From: Lichenostomus cassidix
Taxonomy: Eukaryota > Chordata > Aves > Passeriformes > Meliphagidae
Assembly (NCBI GenBank): GCA_008360975.2
Contig: CM039182.1
Location: 146,014,656-146,078,655 of the forward strand
Length of the DNA stretch: 64,000 bases
Direction of reading: 5' to 3'
The notes beneath the pieces were generated by a model, which saw only the letters and a list, made by a program, of their open reading frames with translations, did no database searches and was not told the DNA's origin. Numbering within the stretch: position 1 is the stretch's first letter; every line of letters starts with the position of its first letter. Both the position numbers and the translations under genes were made by a program. This document shows positions 39,283 to 51,656 of this stretch, in pieces.

Positions 39283-39786
39283 ATGAAGAGAATGAGAAAA
39301 AGAGAGAAAGAAAGAGAGAAAGAGAGAGAGAAAGAGAAAGAGAGAGAGAAAGAGAAAGAGAAAGAGAAAGAGAAAGAGAAAGAGAAAGAGAAAGAGAAAG
39401 AGAAAGAGAGAAAGAGAGAAAGAGAGAAAGAGAGAAAGAGAGAAAGAGAGAAAGAGAAAGAGAGAAAGAGAGAAAGAGAGAAAGAGAGAAAGAGAGAAAG
39501 AGAGAAAGAGAGAAAGAGAGAAAGAGAGAAAGAGAGAAAGGGAGAAAGGGAGAAAGAGAGGGAACAGGGAAGGGAAGTCAGGGAAGGGAAGTAGGGAAGG
39601 GAAGGGAAGCAGGGAAAGGGAAGGGAAGAGGAAGGGGAAGGAAAGAAAGTCAGAAGAAGAAAAGAAGAAGAAGAAGAAAAGAGGGAAGGGAAGGGAAAGG
39701 GAAGAGGGAAGGAAAGAAAGAAAAGAGAAGGGAAGAAAAGAAAAGAAAAGAAAAGAAAGAAAAGAAAGAAAGAAAGAAAAGAAAAG

Positions 39787-39817
<31 letters not shown>

Positions 39818-39976
39818 GAAAAGAAAAGAAAAGAAAAGAAAAGAAAAGAAAAGAAGAAGAGAAGAGAAGAGAAGAGAAGAGAAGAGAAGAGAAGAGAAGA
39901 GAAGAGAAGAGAAGAGAAGAGAAGAGAAGAGAGAAGAGAAGAGAAGAGAAGAGAAGAGAAGAGAAGAGAAGAGAAG
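39283..39976. repeat. Compound polypurine tract, about 700 bp
   Basis: The plus strand is almost wholly A and G, with only a few C or T interruptions. Sub-blocks run in order: GAGAAA/GAGAGAAA units (about 39283-39560), GGGAA-type units with AGTCAGGG-like interruptions (about 39560-39650), mixed GAAGAA and GGGAAG (about 39650-39720), GAAAA pentamers (about 39720-39855), then GAAGA pentamers (about 39856-39976). Frames of 273 and 288 residues cross it on opposite strands only because no stop fits the units. They are not genes. Confidence 0.97.
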
Positions 39977-41559
39977 AAAAAGGTCTTGCTTGGTAGCGCT
40001 TACCACAGCAGTGGTGGGGGTCAAGACTATCTATATAAAACCTGTTTCTCCTCTGAGCAAAGGCAGAACCTGAGAACACTGGGGAAGGAACAGTGGTATT
40101 ATTGTCCTAGTAGGACCTTGAATAGTTGCCAAATCTTTTTATCCTGATCTGCATGCAATGCAGTATCTGGACTATGAACCTATAACCCATAACAGCCAAG
40201 AAATTCATCCCTCAGAGACAGTGAAAATTCAATGGGCCAATTAGCACCCATGTGAGCTGTTTCAAAGTGCAAAGACAATTATCTATGTTTTGCAGCATGT
40301 GGTTTAAGCCTGCAATTAACCTATGCTTTAGGGGTTTCCTTTATTTTCTTTTGTTCTGTTTGGTTTTTCTTTTCTTTTTGTTTTGTTTTTTGTTGCTGTT
40401 CTTATTTTAATTTCACTTCCACTTTTCTACAGAGAAAAAGCTAAACTTGGCACACACCAAACCACCTCTATAAAGCTTGGCCACCACAGTGAGCATGTGG
40501 CTATCCCTTATTTCTGCAGGAAAGCCACATGTTCACAATCTGCCTATTTCAGTTGTGCCATAGATATCATACTTGTGTAAGAGGCTGCTGGGCCTTGCTG
40601 TGTGCCTTGCTGGGTCTGGCACATGGGAGGAAGAGATGAAAAGCCTCTTGACATTGCCAGCCAGTGCTCAGCTGCAGCTGCATGGCACAGGGGGCACTGA
40701 GGGGTAGCAGTGTCTGCAGCTCCCTGCAGACACCCAAACTCTGGATGTAGGACGAGGCTCCACTGGGTCATGGAGACAGATGCAGAAGAGGATTAAAAGA
40801 GGCAGAGAAGGTCAGTAAGATAACTATGCAATTTCTTCCTAACAGAGACAAATATTGGGGTTTGAGGAAGGAATAATGAAAACTGCATCTTTGGTGTACG
40901 CATATTACAAAAAAAAAAAAAAAAAAAAAAGAGAAAAATAGAACCTTTCTTTCTCTGTGGACAGTGGGGTTACGGTTCAGTTATCTGAACCTGACTGCAG
41001 GCTTGTAACAAAGGGCATTTGTTACAAAACCAAGACATTCCCTTCAGATATAAACATGGCATGCATTTTGGAGGACAACACTTCTTCACACCTTTTGATT
41101 ACCCAACTAGAGAATGGAGGTCTCTGCCTTCTTGCTGACATCTCCCTGTTACAGGTCTCAGGATTTAAATTCATGAAGCCAGAGAGCTGGCTGGTGATCC
41201 ATTACTCAGCATTATCATGAAGGTAAGAAAACAGAGGGAGAAGATCCCAGTTTTCAGAGCAGAAACACTTTCAGCAGGAGGGTCTGCTTCTGAGAACCTA
41301 CAATTCTTATAGAGGCAAATTTTGCAGATAGTAACCTATGACTGCAATAAAAAGATGGTTTCTTTAATGCTGCATTTATATATGTCATAACTGAAACTAG
41401 CACATGGAAAAAAATCTCTTTACGCTTTATAAAAAACATCATAATGATATTGACTTACTGATCTGGAGGTCTTGCTGGTGCAGAGGAACTGTTTTAGAAG
41501 GAAGTTTATCTGTGTGCCTCTGTGTGTGTACATATGCACCTGAGTATATCTGTGTGTTT
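39977..41559. other. Unique DNA, no gene seen
   Basis: No exon recognised. The GC-richer stretch 40570-40770 is not a repeat I know. An A22 run (40909-40930) and a TG-rich run (about 41508-41560) lie here. Confidence 0.5.
40909..40930. repeat. Poly-A run (22 A)
   Basis: Uninterrupted A run followed by gagaaaaatag. It could be a retroposon tail in plus orientation, but the sequence before it matches no element I know. Confidence 0.9.
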
Positions 41560-41890
41560 ACTGGGTCTGGCTGAGCTGGAAGTCATTTCCCATCCCAGTG
41601 ATGTCTCTCAACATTCCCCCTGTCTGTAGCTGGGGATGGGCAAGATCCTGGCGGGGGATACAGCCAGGCCAGCTGACCCAAATTAACCAAAGAGATATTC
41701 CATACCATAGGATGTCAGCTCAGATGCAAAAGCTAAGGAAAGGAGGAAGTGAGAACATTTGGTTTTTACAATATTTGCCTTTGGAATAACTCCTACATGT
41801 GCTGAGACCCTGCTGCCTGGGAGGTGGCTGAACATCACTTGTTGATGGCAAGGAGAGAATAAAACCCTTTTTTTTTTTCCCTTTGCTTCT
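41560..41890 (+). mobile_element. ERVL-type LTR fragment
   Basis: The signature phrase 'cagctgacccaaattaacca' followed by 'aagagatattccataccata' and ggatgtcagctcag matches, from memory, an abundant avian LTR family on the plus strand. The usual TATA position is lost (agatgcaaaagct). A late 'gaacatcacttgttga' block and an aataaaa motif near 41860 fit its downstream part. The copy is old and incomplete, with no second LTR found. Confidence 0.7.
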
Positions 41891-44847
41891 GTGCATGCAA
41901 CCTTTCACTTTTGCTTTAGAGCAATATTAGTATTCTCTGTCTATCCTCCCAGATATTCTCAGGAGGAGCCATACATGACAGCAGCTTATCAGGTGGTTAG
42001 AATCTATCTTCATAACTACAGATCTATAAGTATCATCTTTACAGAGAAATTCCTGACAAGCAGAGAGAGCAGGTACAGTCAAACTCTAATTTATACTCTT
42101 TATACAGGCATTTATTTTTATTTGGCATAAAATGAATACATAATATATGCACTTTATTGTACCAAATAAGGGTGTTATCTCATGAGTAAGATAATATCTC
42201 TAATTTTCCATGGTTACCTGTACTTCTGAGCCAATAAAATACTGCTCATTGCTCTTATAGGATTTCTTATCTGACCTTAGTTTTACTTTTATTAACATTT
42301 GTATTAATTTGACTTCATTCATAGAATTATAGATAAATGTGTGTTCTCCAAAACAGAAAAGTATATATACTGGTCAAAAGGAGTTGAATGTGAAATTTCC
42401 AATAATTTTATATTTACAGGAAGAGAAGGGGGAAGAAAATTAAATGAAGAAACAAGTCCTAAAGAATAAATCACACATAAAGCACTAGAGCTGCTGAGCA
42501 GGATAGTTGTTAGAAAATTATGGAAGTTCAAATGTCCTAAGCAGGAATGCAGAGAAGGCTTGAGCCTTCCTGGTGTATGCAATCGCTCCAATGAGCCTGC
42601 ACATGCCCCTGAATCATGGAGGACATAGCAAACAAAACAAAGAAATACTCCCAAGAAAGAAGTAGTTAAACACTTAATTTGTTTATTAACAGCTCTGCAT
42701 AACAATGTCTCCTTTATCAAGGTCATCATAGCCTTTTCTCCAGGGCAGTGATAAGGTAAATTCTGTCATCTGGTTCTTCTCAAGACAGGAATTTTGATCT
42801 ATGGCCTAAGCCTGACTGTGGCTGAAAAGAGCAGGAGCTTCTCCTTTTATTTCAGTAGCAGCCATTCCAACATCCTCCTCACTGGGCTCTGAGCACCTGA
42901 CTGAAATGTATAGGATAGGAAACTCAGGCTTCATCCAGACTATTGAAAAAGAGATTGATGCTACCCACCCAAAATCTAAATAACCTCTGCAATGTCCTAT
43001 ATTTCTCCATTGATTTCCTATCCCTCTCCATTCATTTTAATGAGCGTAGGGCAGTTATATCTCTAAATTAGCTAGTTCAGTTATGTGCCAAAAGTTTTAC
43101 GGCCCTTGTGCTTAACCTTGCTTGAATCAACACTCTGCATCAGAACCCTTTTTCCCCCAAGGAACCAGACATCTTTTTTTGAGCAAACATCTATAGTTCC
43201 AAACCCACTTCCTTTTTTTTTTTTTTTTTTTTGACACAAAATTTAACAATTAAAAATAAACTTGGTTAAAAATAAAATACTTCGCATCTGCACCGAAAAA
43301 TACCTTGAGTATTGTAGAGATAATTTGAACAACAGTGCTAGTTAAGTAAATATGCTTACAACTGTTCTCAAGAAGCACAACAACTGGAAGTAGTCTATCC
43401 TATGTTGTTTTTTTTTTCTCTAACGACATTAAAATAGAAAAAAAAAAGGCAGCTCTTATTCTAACAGAGTTTACCATGTACATGGAGTAAATTGGCAAAT
43501 TGTTTTGCTAAGACAACTAATACAATGAAGAAATGCTAACCAGTTTGTGGCAAAACTGGTTTTCCTTCTCTTTCTCAATTGCTTCATGTTCTCACACTGC
43601 CTGCTCCATCTGGATTAAAATTGCTTTAATGACTTGCATGAATGGCATCCAGAGTTAGCAGAGCTCACAAAGTCTCCACTGAGATCGTTGCTCTGCATTT
43701 TACTTCTGTTAACAAAATTAGATACAAGTTGCCTGTGTGTCCTCAAAAGGGTTGTTTCTTGTACACTGGGCTTCCCACAGAATATAAAAGCAAGAGAGTG
43801 CTTTTCAATAATTGTTTCATAAGTGATAAATTACACAATTTTCTTTAGACTATTAATCACTGGATAATTTACCCAGAGGATAATGAAGCATACCTCAATA
43901 AAAATTGTTTGGTATAATAGCAATTTTATTCATGAGCCACTTAGCTTATGCTCACTGAAGGTATTTTGTTGGGGTTTCTTTTCCCCAATTACTTTGATTT
44001 TCCCCACAATATCAATTCTGAACTCTGCTCTCTGCCATTATAACTGAAAGGCTCATGTGAAAACTCTGATTCTGGTTTGCTGGAGTCTACTGTATCATGA
44101 TAATGATTGAGGACAAAATGCTTTTCTCAGATCTTGATATTGTTATGATTCTTTTTTTTTTAGAAAAGCAGATTTCTTAATGTCCTCACTGAACAAGGTT
44201 TACCTTTCTGGCTTGGATACCTCTTTTAGTGAAGTTACAACAAAGTGCAACTAAGTATTTATTTTTGGGGTAGAAGCTTTGCTTTTGTGTTCAAATTCAT
44301 GTTAAAACTCAGTGGTTATTATTGCATTAATAAAAAGTGTTCCAGAGGGCAGACATGGTGTGATTATTGACACTAATGAATTCCTAGACTGGTTTCTGTC
44401 ATGGTGTTAGTGTGTTGTGGTTCTATTTGACTTGTCCAGAAGTCAGCACAGATAAGAGATCATTTTCAAAAGGCTGGTCACATACTACCTCTCTCTTTTG
44501 TAGGATAAGAGATTTTAGCTGGACTGACACAAGCCTGTTATACCTCTCGGCCTCAGGATTAATAAACAGACCATTTTCTCATCTTACTTCTAGAGCTGTA
44601 GCTATTTGATCCCTGCCTGCTCTACCTGAAAGTTGTTCCAGACCCAAGGAAATCCTAGATCTTCAGAGGAGACCTAGTTTGAGGAAAAAGTTGTGATTAT
44701 CATATTAAAAGATGTTAATCTGCTGTTGCATTTCCAGAGATATCCAATCTGTGTTCTAAGTGCATCAACAAATGCAAGATCTCTCAAAAGAGATTCTGTG
44801 GGATTTGAGCACGTTGAACAGAAAGAGTTGTGAAGAAATATCTTGAC
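41891..44847. other. Unique AT-rich DNA, no gene seen
   Basis: A 136-residue minus-strand frame (42319-42729) has hydrophobic stretches but no recognisable domain. A T20 run lies at 43213-43232. No exon, RNA gene or interspersed repeat recognised. Confidence 0.5.
43213..43232. repeat. Poly-T run (20 T)
   Basis: Uninterrupted T run. It might be the reversed tail of a minus-strand retroposon, but no body is recognised to the right. Confidence 0.9.
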
Positions 44848-44932
44848 AATAGCCCAGTGGTTAAGACACAGGACGCTGGAAAAGAAAACATATTTCTCAC
44901 CCATCTTGAATACAGGTGGGCTTGAATTCAAG
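44848..44932 (+). mobile_element. Possible tRNA-derived SINE head (MIR-like)
   Basis: The phrase 'agcccagtggttaagacaca' followed by ggacgctgga resembles a polymerase III box A region as in tRNA-derived SINEs such as the amniote MIR group, and gggcttgaattc about 50 bases on resembles a worn box B. Spacing is a little longer than normal. No SINE core is evident after it. A decayed tRNA pseudogene is the main alternative, and chance cannot be excluded. Confidence 0.4.
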
Positions 44933-44960
44933 GGGTTTATGCATTTTATATTAGGGAGGA

Positions 44961-45019
44961 ACAAACAAACATGAAAAACAAACCCAAAACCACCCAACAA
45001 AAAAAAAACCCCAAACACC
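44961..45019. repeat. A/C-rich low-complexity tract
   Basis: Mostly A and C on the plus strand (acaaacaaac, aacccaaaaccaccc, then ten A and cccc). It follows the possible SINE head by about 30 bases and might be its eroded tail. Confidence 0.75.
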
Positions 45020-47149
45020 ATTATTAGGTTACTGTGCAAGTTGCAGTGAGCTGGAGGCTCCTGAACAAAGCTTAATTCTTGACTGAATGAGGAATCCATC
45101 TGTCAAGACAAATTAAATCTTGTTTCTCTTGCTTTCTGCTGTTCCTCTACATGACCTTCACCTTTGTGACCACAGGGCTCTCTGGTGATGTGGATTGAAG
45201 TCCCCAAACAGAGCGAGGTCAAGCTCTGTGCTTGTGCTCTTGCCAGAAGACTCTGCAAAACACAAGTACTGCCAATTCTTCTGCCCATTTTTTTACTTAC
45301 TTCCTTTCTAACTGTATCTAATCAGAGTTGATATTCTGATTTGGGTTCCTCTGGTTGAGTCTGAATTGCAACAGAGTGTTAGTGCCTAAGCTGAGCCTTT
45401 CTGAATGTGTGCACATGGAAGTGAAGGTATACAAGGATTATTCAGACTCACCAGAGAGGTACCAGGGAGTTCCATGCGCAGCAAAGATGAGACTCTGTCA
45501 GGATTGGGCCATCTTTGCATAAAATTGGGCCATGTTTGCATAAAATCTTTAATCAATCATCAGGATTTCCCAAACCTTAGCCATAGGCTGTCTCCAAAGC
45601 TGGATGTTGTCAGTGGGGGCAGTGATGCTGGGTGGCACTTAGCTTTCTAGGAGTTACAGCAGGCATCTCTTCAAAACCTGTATCTCAATAAATTCAAACC
45701 ACTGAACATCTTCTGTGAAAAAAATCCTGCTGTGTTTGAATGATTTTAATTTCCTGTTTGAGGGCAGCTATTTAGCTTAGCAAGCAAGCTGCAAAATTAT
45801 TTACTTTGGTTGGTTTCTTAGCCCAGAACTGACACTGGACTTGAACATAAGCCTGAACCATTGAAGATAACTTTTCGTCACTGAGGTTGCTGTTTTGATT
45901 TTTGCACCCATCTATACTTTCAAAATTTTTGGATGCTCACACACATAGACCTACTCCAGAGCAAATAAAGGCTAGGATAATACAGGTAGTCAGTCATGAA
46001 ACACATTTGGATTCCACTTTAAGAGATCATTGCATTGACTGCATAGTCACGTGCAGAGTCAACCTATATCTTTTATGACTTCAGATATTTCTGTTGTATC
46101 TCAGGACATAAGTAATATGCTTGTGCTGATTCCATCTGAAAGAATCTTGTACCATTGTGATTTATTTCAGTTTTTCTCAATAATGTCTTGCAAAAAATTC
46201 TCTTGTGAATAGAAGGCAGAGGGCGATAAATATTTCCAAGCATGTTCAAACACTTGGAGGGGGACAGGGGGAGAAAGAGGAGTGGGGAGAGAGAGACACT
46301 GCTATAGGGAGAAATAAAAATGGACTGATAGAGAGAGGAGGGAACAGGAATCTGATCTCTTTCGACAGGCAAACACAACTTGCATGCAAAGACCTTCACG
46401 TACAACATTTAACACACTGTAAAATAACATTATTTATATAAAGTTTATCATATGTTTCATCTTTCAAATTTTATTTCACGATTGGTCTTGAAATATCCCT
46501 AAGGTATTGTCTTACTTGCAAAATGTTATTTCAATTAGTTGAATATAATTCTTTACAGGATTCAGGTCAAACAAGGGGCACAACTAAATCCAAACCAAAC
46601 AATATGTGTCTGCAATAAATTTCTGTTCCTGAATTATTCATACATAATGGCATAGGTGACTCTTCAAGCATTTTGAATTAACTAGAATTGATTTCTTACT
46701 TTTTTATGCCTAGTTGTACAAGCTTTTTTGTACTTTTACTTCTCCTTAACAAATAAAGTATTGATTCAACTCCACTGAACATGTTTTATTTAAACTTTGC
46801 CCTTTGTCAGCAACTTAGTCCTCTACCCAGAATTCTCCTCTGTGACTTTCCATTGTCTCCTGCTCTGTAAGGTGAAATATGCTGGATAGGCTCCTTGGTA
46901 TGACATAATGGAATGAAACACATTCTAAATTTGCTGGGAACAGATACTATACAAAGCACATACCATGCACATTAAAGCACATACTGCTCCTTCTCTTGAC
47001 TAGACTCTCTAACAGCTCCCTGGGAAATTCAACAGCTTAAAATTCACATAAACACACATATAAACTACAGCCATTTCCCCCCATTTTTTTCCCTCTCTGG
47101 CTAGTTTATTCTAATTTCAATCTAAAACTAACATTATATGCTGAACTCA
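45020..47149. other. Unique DNA, no gene seen
   Basis: Apart from a 21-bp tandem duplication at 45.5 kb nothing is recognised. A minus-strand frame at 44674-45099 (141 residues) overlaps the low-complexity tract and the possible SINE and is not credible as a gene. Frames at 46073-46441 overlap on both strands in a GA-rich stretch. Confidence 0.5.
45503..45544. repeat. 21-bp tandem duplication
   Basis: The unit attgggccatctttgcataaa is immediately repeated with one C-to-G change. Each unit holds a TTTGCAT core. It is a simple two-copy duplication. Confidence 0.95.
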
Positions 47150-47415
47150 CATGGTTTCTCACTTTCCTTCAACTGGGAGGGAAAGTGAGAATAAGATGAG
47201 AAAGTTAATGGGTTGAGAAAGGGCAGGGAGATCACTTACCAATAACCACCATGGCAAAAATAGAACCAACCTGTGGAAAATTAATGAAATTTTCTGCCAC
47301 TTAAAATAGAGTTGGATGGTGAGAAACGAAAACAAACATTAAAACATGTTCTCCCTCACTACACTTTTCCCCAGTCCCACCTTCCTCCCCTAACTCCTGA
47401 CTCCTCTAACATCTA
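47150..47415 (-). mobile_element. Avian ERV fragment, old
   Basis: 'gggttgagaaagggcaggga' followed by 'gatcacttaccaataacc' and 'atagaaccaacctgtggaaa' parallels the segment at 51.74-51.80 kb (tgggtttgagataaggacaa, then 'atcactcaccagttaccatc'). Both match the R-U5 side of the same avian ERV family on the minus strand. The copy is diverged. It stops before the 'ctccagtgtgg' region seen at 27.5 kb. Confidence 0.7.
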
Positions 47416-48792
47416 CCAAAGCTAATAAGAAGTCAAGGTTATCTTGGCTTTTTGACAAAACCAAAAGTTTCTTTTTTCATTTTTCATATGAATTTTCATT
47501 CTACATATCCTGCACTACCTATTTTCCTTAGTCGAAATTTATGTCTACGCACCAACAAGAAATTCTAGTGAATAAGCTCTGATTTTTCTGTCAGGTATGA
47601 GAAAAGTAGATGACTGATTATGAAAAGCAAATTGGTGTTTTGGTAAAATTAAAAATTACTACCTTCCAAGTGGCAAAACTTAATCACACTGGTCACTCTT
47701 TCACTACAATGCTAGAATCCATTTGAATGGTGTAATTTACGCTGCAGTCTAATTCTTTAAATTAAAGGTTGTTCTTGTATATATGGTAGGGGTAAAATCA
47801 GATTATTTCCAAATTTTATTATTTGCAAGTGTCATAGGGTACAGCAGTTCACCAACTCTAGATTCAGAGTATAAATGCAGCTTTGAGCATGGATGACAAC
47901 ATTACTGTAAAGGTAGCCACCTGTGTGACATCCTATAAAATAGATTATTATCATCATTACCAAACCATAGGAAAAAATCTCCATTCATTCCATTTGCTCC
48001 AGCAAAGATATTTGTTACATTATGTATTCAAAATACTAGCTGTATTCCATACAGAACCTTTTAACTCTGCAAAACACTAGCCATGGACATAAGTACATTT
48101 CATCTGCAATAATTACCTGGTCTAAAAACAAATGAGGAAACAAGAAAATATCACATTGATGTGAACACAAAGCTCCTGTTCTTCACATGCAAACTCTTGT
48201 CCTCTAACAAGCACAGCTGTAGACCATTACCTCCAAACAACCCTCAGTAAAAACTGGCATCATTGTGTATTTGTACATCCCTTAGTGACACTCAAAGAAG
48301 AGTCTGTCTTTACTGAGTGATGGTAAGGATAAGATTCAAGCAGGAGTTTATTTTAATTGGTGGAATACACTATAGATACATGTATAAATTCAGTGTTTAT
48401 ATATAGAAATGTAATAAAATCATAGAGGTAGCCATAATTCAGTATAAAGAAAAAACAGAAAAATACTTTATAACTTCTTTTAGAAAGGAAAGCCCTGATA
48501 TCAGAGTTCATTAGATCTCAGGCTGGCCTCAGTGAGTTATGAGTCAGGCTCCAATCTATGACTCAAGGTGATTGTTTTTATGCTCTCTGTTCCAGGTCTG
48601 TAAATTGTCTGAAATTACAAATAAAGCAAGCAAGGAATCGAGTAATTCTTTCTTAGTTTTGCGAAATAAATTTAAAGCATGCATGGCCTTTAACTAATTT
48701 AACCATAGTGAATGCACAAACTAGTATGAATATTTACCTTACAGTTATTTTAATGAAGCTCTAGAAACTCTTGAAACTCATTAAATTGGCCT
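47416..48792. other. Unique AT-rich DNA, no gene seen
   Basis: No repeat or exon recognised. One 65-residue frame at 47883-48080 has no domain. Confidence 0.55.
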
Positions 48793-49079
48793 CTTTCAGT
48801 GGTGCCCTGTGACAGCACCAGAGACAGTGGGCACAAACTGAAACACAGAAATTTCCTTGAACATCAGGAAATTCTTTTTACTGTAAGGGTAACCCAATAC
48901 TGGAGCAAGTTGCTCAGAGAGGTGGGGACCCCTCCTTGTCAGAGACATTCCAAAGCCATACCGATGCAGTTCCAGGTAGCTGTTTCTGGGTGGATATCCT
49001 TGAGCAGGAGGGTCAGAAAAGATGACCTCCAGGGACCATTCAAGCCTCAATCACTTCTGAATCTGTGATTCTGTCATAA
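48793..49079 (+). mobile_element. CR1 LINE 3' fragment, about 285 bp
   Basis: Plus-strand CR1 3' region: 'tccttgaacatcaggaaatt', 'gagcaagttgctcagagagg', 'gatgacctccagggaccatt' and the terminal 'aatctgtgattctgtcat'. It is 5'-truncated. The overlapping frames on both strands here (84 and 89 residues) derive from it. Confidence 0.92.
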
Positions 49080-49619
49080 ATATTTTCTCTATAATTGTAG
49101 TCCATCAGGTCCATTAGATTTAATGGACTTACATTACCATAAAGTAGGTATGTTAAAATTTGCCTGAGATATTAAAAACAGCTTCATTGCTTCCTGTGGA
49201 AAGAGCAAGTTTACATTTGTGCTATCATCTGTAAAACAAACATCCACCATGCACCACCACAACCACTAGGAGAAACCCTGGAAATTCATAAAGTTTTTGA
49301 AGGAAAGCATAGGCATTCTCTTTTACACCCAGCAGACAGAAATGCATGGGGTTTTTGAAGCTGTCAGATCTTGCATCTTCCTAGAGTAAGTAACCACTTC
49401 ACGAATTGGGGTTTTTTCATAATCTCACAAATTCAATTTTAAAACTAGGTTGGCTTGTGGCCCCTATACACTTTGTGAAAGCTATTTAAGATATCACTTA
49501 GATTACTGGAATCCTTCTATTTTCAAGCTTAAATGCTCTCCATTTCTTCTCGTGTCAACACTGACAGTTAACTTAAGTAGTTCTTTTCCCTCTTTAATGC
49601 TTAGCCCTCCTGAGTATCA

Positions 49620-49860
49620 TCCAATACCCACCTAATATTCATTTAGCTAAGCTAAAAGACACTTTTTTCACTTTCTGTACCATCATTTTGTATTCTTTGG
49701 GTCTCCCTAGCAGCCTTTCTCTGTACTCATTCCGGCTGGAATGTATAACTCTTGAATGCAGCTGGCCAGAACAGCAGAGATTATTCCTCTGGGGTCTTCC
49801 TGATGTTTTCTGCAATCTACTTAGCAATATGAACCTGGGTACCCAAAATGATTCTTCCAG
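49620..49860 (-). mobile_element. Possible old CR1-like LINE fragment
   Basis: 'agcagcctttctctgtactc' followed by attccggctggaatgta and cagctggccagaacagc resembles, in reverse, the ORF2 end of an older CR1-type LINE ('ctggccagaactgcac' block). The match is weak and both boundaries are guesses. A 90-residue minus-strand frame covers it but shows no clear ORF2 motif. Confidence 0.4.
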
Positions 49861-51656
49861 AGCTTGCACTTGCATTTTTCTTGACAAGTAGCATCCATGC
49901 CCCAGGGACAATTCACTGTTTAAGAAAGTAGTGAGTAGGTTTTGCAGCAGCCTGTGTCTGCTCCCCTGGGAATGAGGATGTTCCTGGAATCAATCTGTCT
50001 TCTGCTTTTCTTCCATTGTGGTCCACACCAAGTGTCCAGTCTGCACGAACTGAGTGAAATCTCAGATCCTGATTTCTACAACATGGGAGGTATGTGACCC
50101 ATGCCCATGTCACCATGAAGGCAAAACCACACAATGCTACCACAGAATCAGTCAAAGCAGCTTTCCCTTGAGCCTCAACAAGCCTGACCTTCCTCTTGCA
50201 AAGAAACCTCCTCACTGGGACTTGTGTACACAATGAATTCCCTATAATCTTTACTAATAAAGACAAAAGGAGGATTTGTTTAATTTTATTTTCTTGTTTG
50301 TCAAATCACCTGGTGTTTTCAGGAGAAAAAATCATCTTGGAGCAGGAAACTTCACATCAAATTAAACAATATATTTGAAGTAGCTATTGCAGAGATTGAC
50401 CAAGCACAGAATCATCTGCTTCAGGAGGATAACACTGATAACTCAAACCCTGTGTTTCTCAGTTGCTCAATACTGAAGATTTTTTTTTCTTCTCTTTTTA
50501 TGTTCAATTGTGGACAAGAAAGGAGCAAGACAAAAGTTGTGTGGGCAGTGAAGGTATCCAGAACAGAGACTGATGGTGGTAAGTGGCACAGTGTAATACT
50601 GAGAGCTGGAGAGAGAAGACACAAACGTAGTGTTATCCCTTTCTCCTTCCCACTTCTTTCTCTGATGCTTTGATATTACAGAAGTACAAAGAAAGTACTG
50701 CTAAAAAGCTGTCATTGGTGTACTGTGAAAACACAATAGAAAACAGCAAGTAGTGGGCAATCACACTGAGTTGCTAATTAACTTGAACCAACTTAAAATA
50801 AACTCTGTACAATGAAGTTGCACATATTCCAGCAATGAAATTAGCCTCCTATGCATATTTCTTCCTTGATGATGGCAGCAAAGTACAGTTAGAGACTTTT
50901 ACCCAAATCTACTGGGTGAAGCTCTTTGGACAGTGCAACTACAAGTCCTAACTATTAAATTTGAATCCATGTGGTGTTCAAGTAAAGGCTTCATTTTCTT
51001 CTCAATGCAAGAAGAAAATAACTGAAGTTTTCCTGTTCCCTTCCTCCAGCTTGGGATCAGTGTTTCACATAATAGCATCTCCTGATAAACATTTAATTCT
51101 GTTAATCAGCCTTTGTGATTATTTCTTGTTCCATACTTTGGTTTCCAGAATATACAATAAAAGGCTGATATTTACAACAGTTCATTGGTAATTATTTTTT
51201 TCCACAATATTTTTCTCAAATTGAAATTACCAGTTTGTCAGAACCAATATTTCTGAAGGCAAAAAATATGCTTTGACTGATATCTTCAGTCGAATTTTGA
51301 AAAATGAAGTTCTGGTTACCACATTATATTTCTTAGGATTTCTTTTCCCCCTCAATTTTTAGAAAAACCATTTTTTTATTTTGAGTTTCTGATTAATTTA
51401 TATTGTCATGCATGCCAGATTGATAGCAAATCCTTTCTAATTTTTGAACTGCAATGTTTTGACTCACCCATTTATATTTCTTCCTTCCCAGGGTTTCAAT
51501 TTCTTTAACATTTTGTACCTACTGAACATTTTAACTATTTTTTTAAAAATCGTAACAAAAAGTTCATTGCACTTCTTCTTTCTGAAAATTATGGTGTGCT
51601 AAGAAAACTTGCTTTTAAAAATTTAGCTCCCACAGTTGCCTTCTCTTTAAAATTGC
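49861..51656. other. Unique DNA, no gene seen
   Basis: No exon or repeat recognised. Frames of 60-117 residues overlap on opposite strands (for example 49913-50266 minus with 50054-50236 plus) and have no domain. Confidence 0.5.

Noticed and set aside
39213..40079. Open frames of 273 residues (plus) and 288 residues (minus), the longest in the window
   Set aside because: Both lie in the polypurine tract and translate to Glu/Arg/Lys or Ser/Phe/Leu repeats. They are open on both strands because the units contain no stop codons.
42317..42333. tcatagaattatagat, similar to an inverted CR1 tail
   Set aside because: No CR1 body follows; too short to call.
42319..42729. 136-residue minus-strand frame with hydrophobic segments
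   Set aside because: No family recognised; hydrophobic runs are common in AT-rich chance frames.
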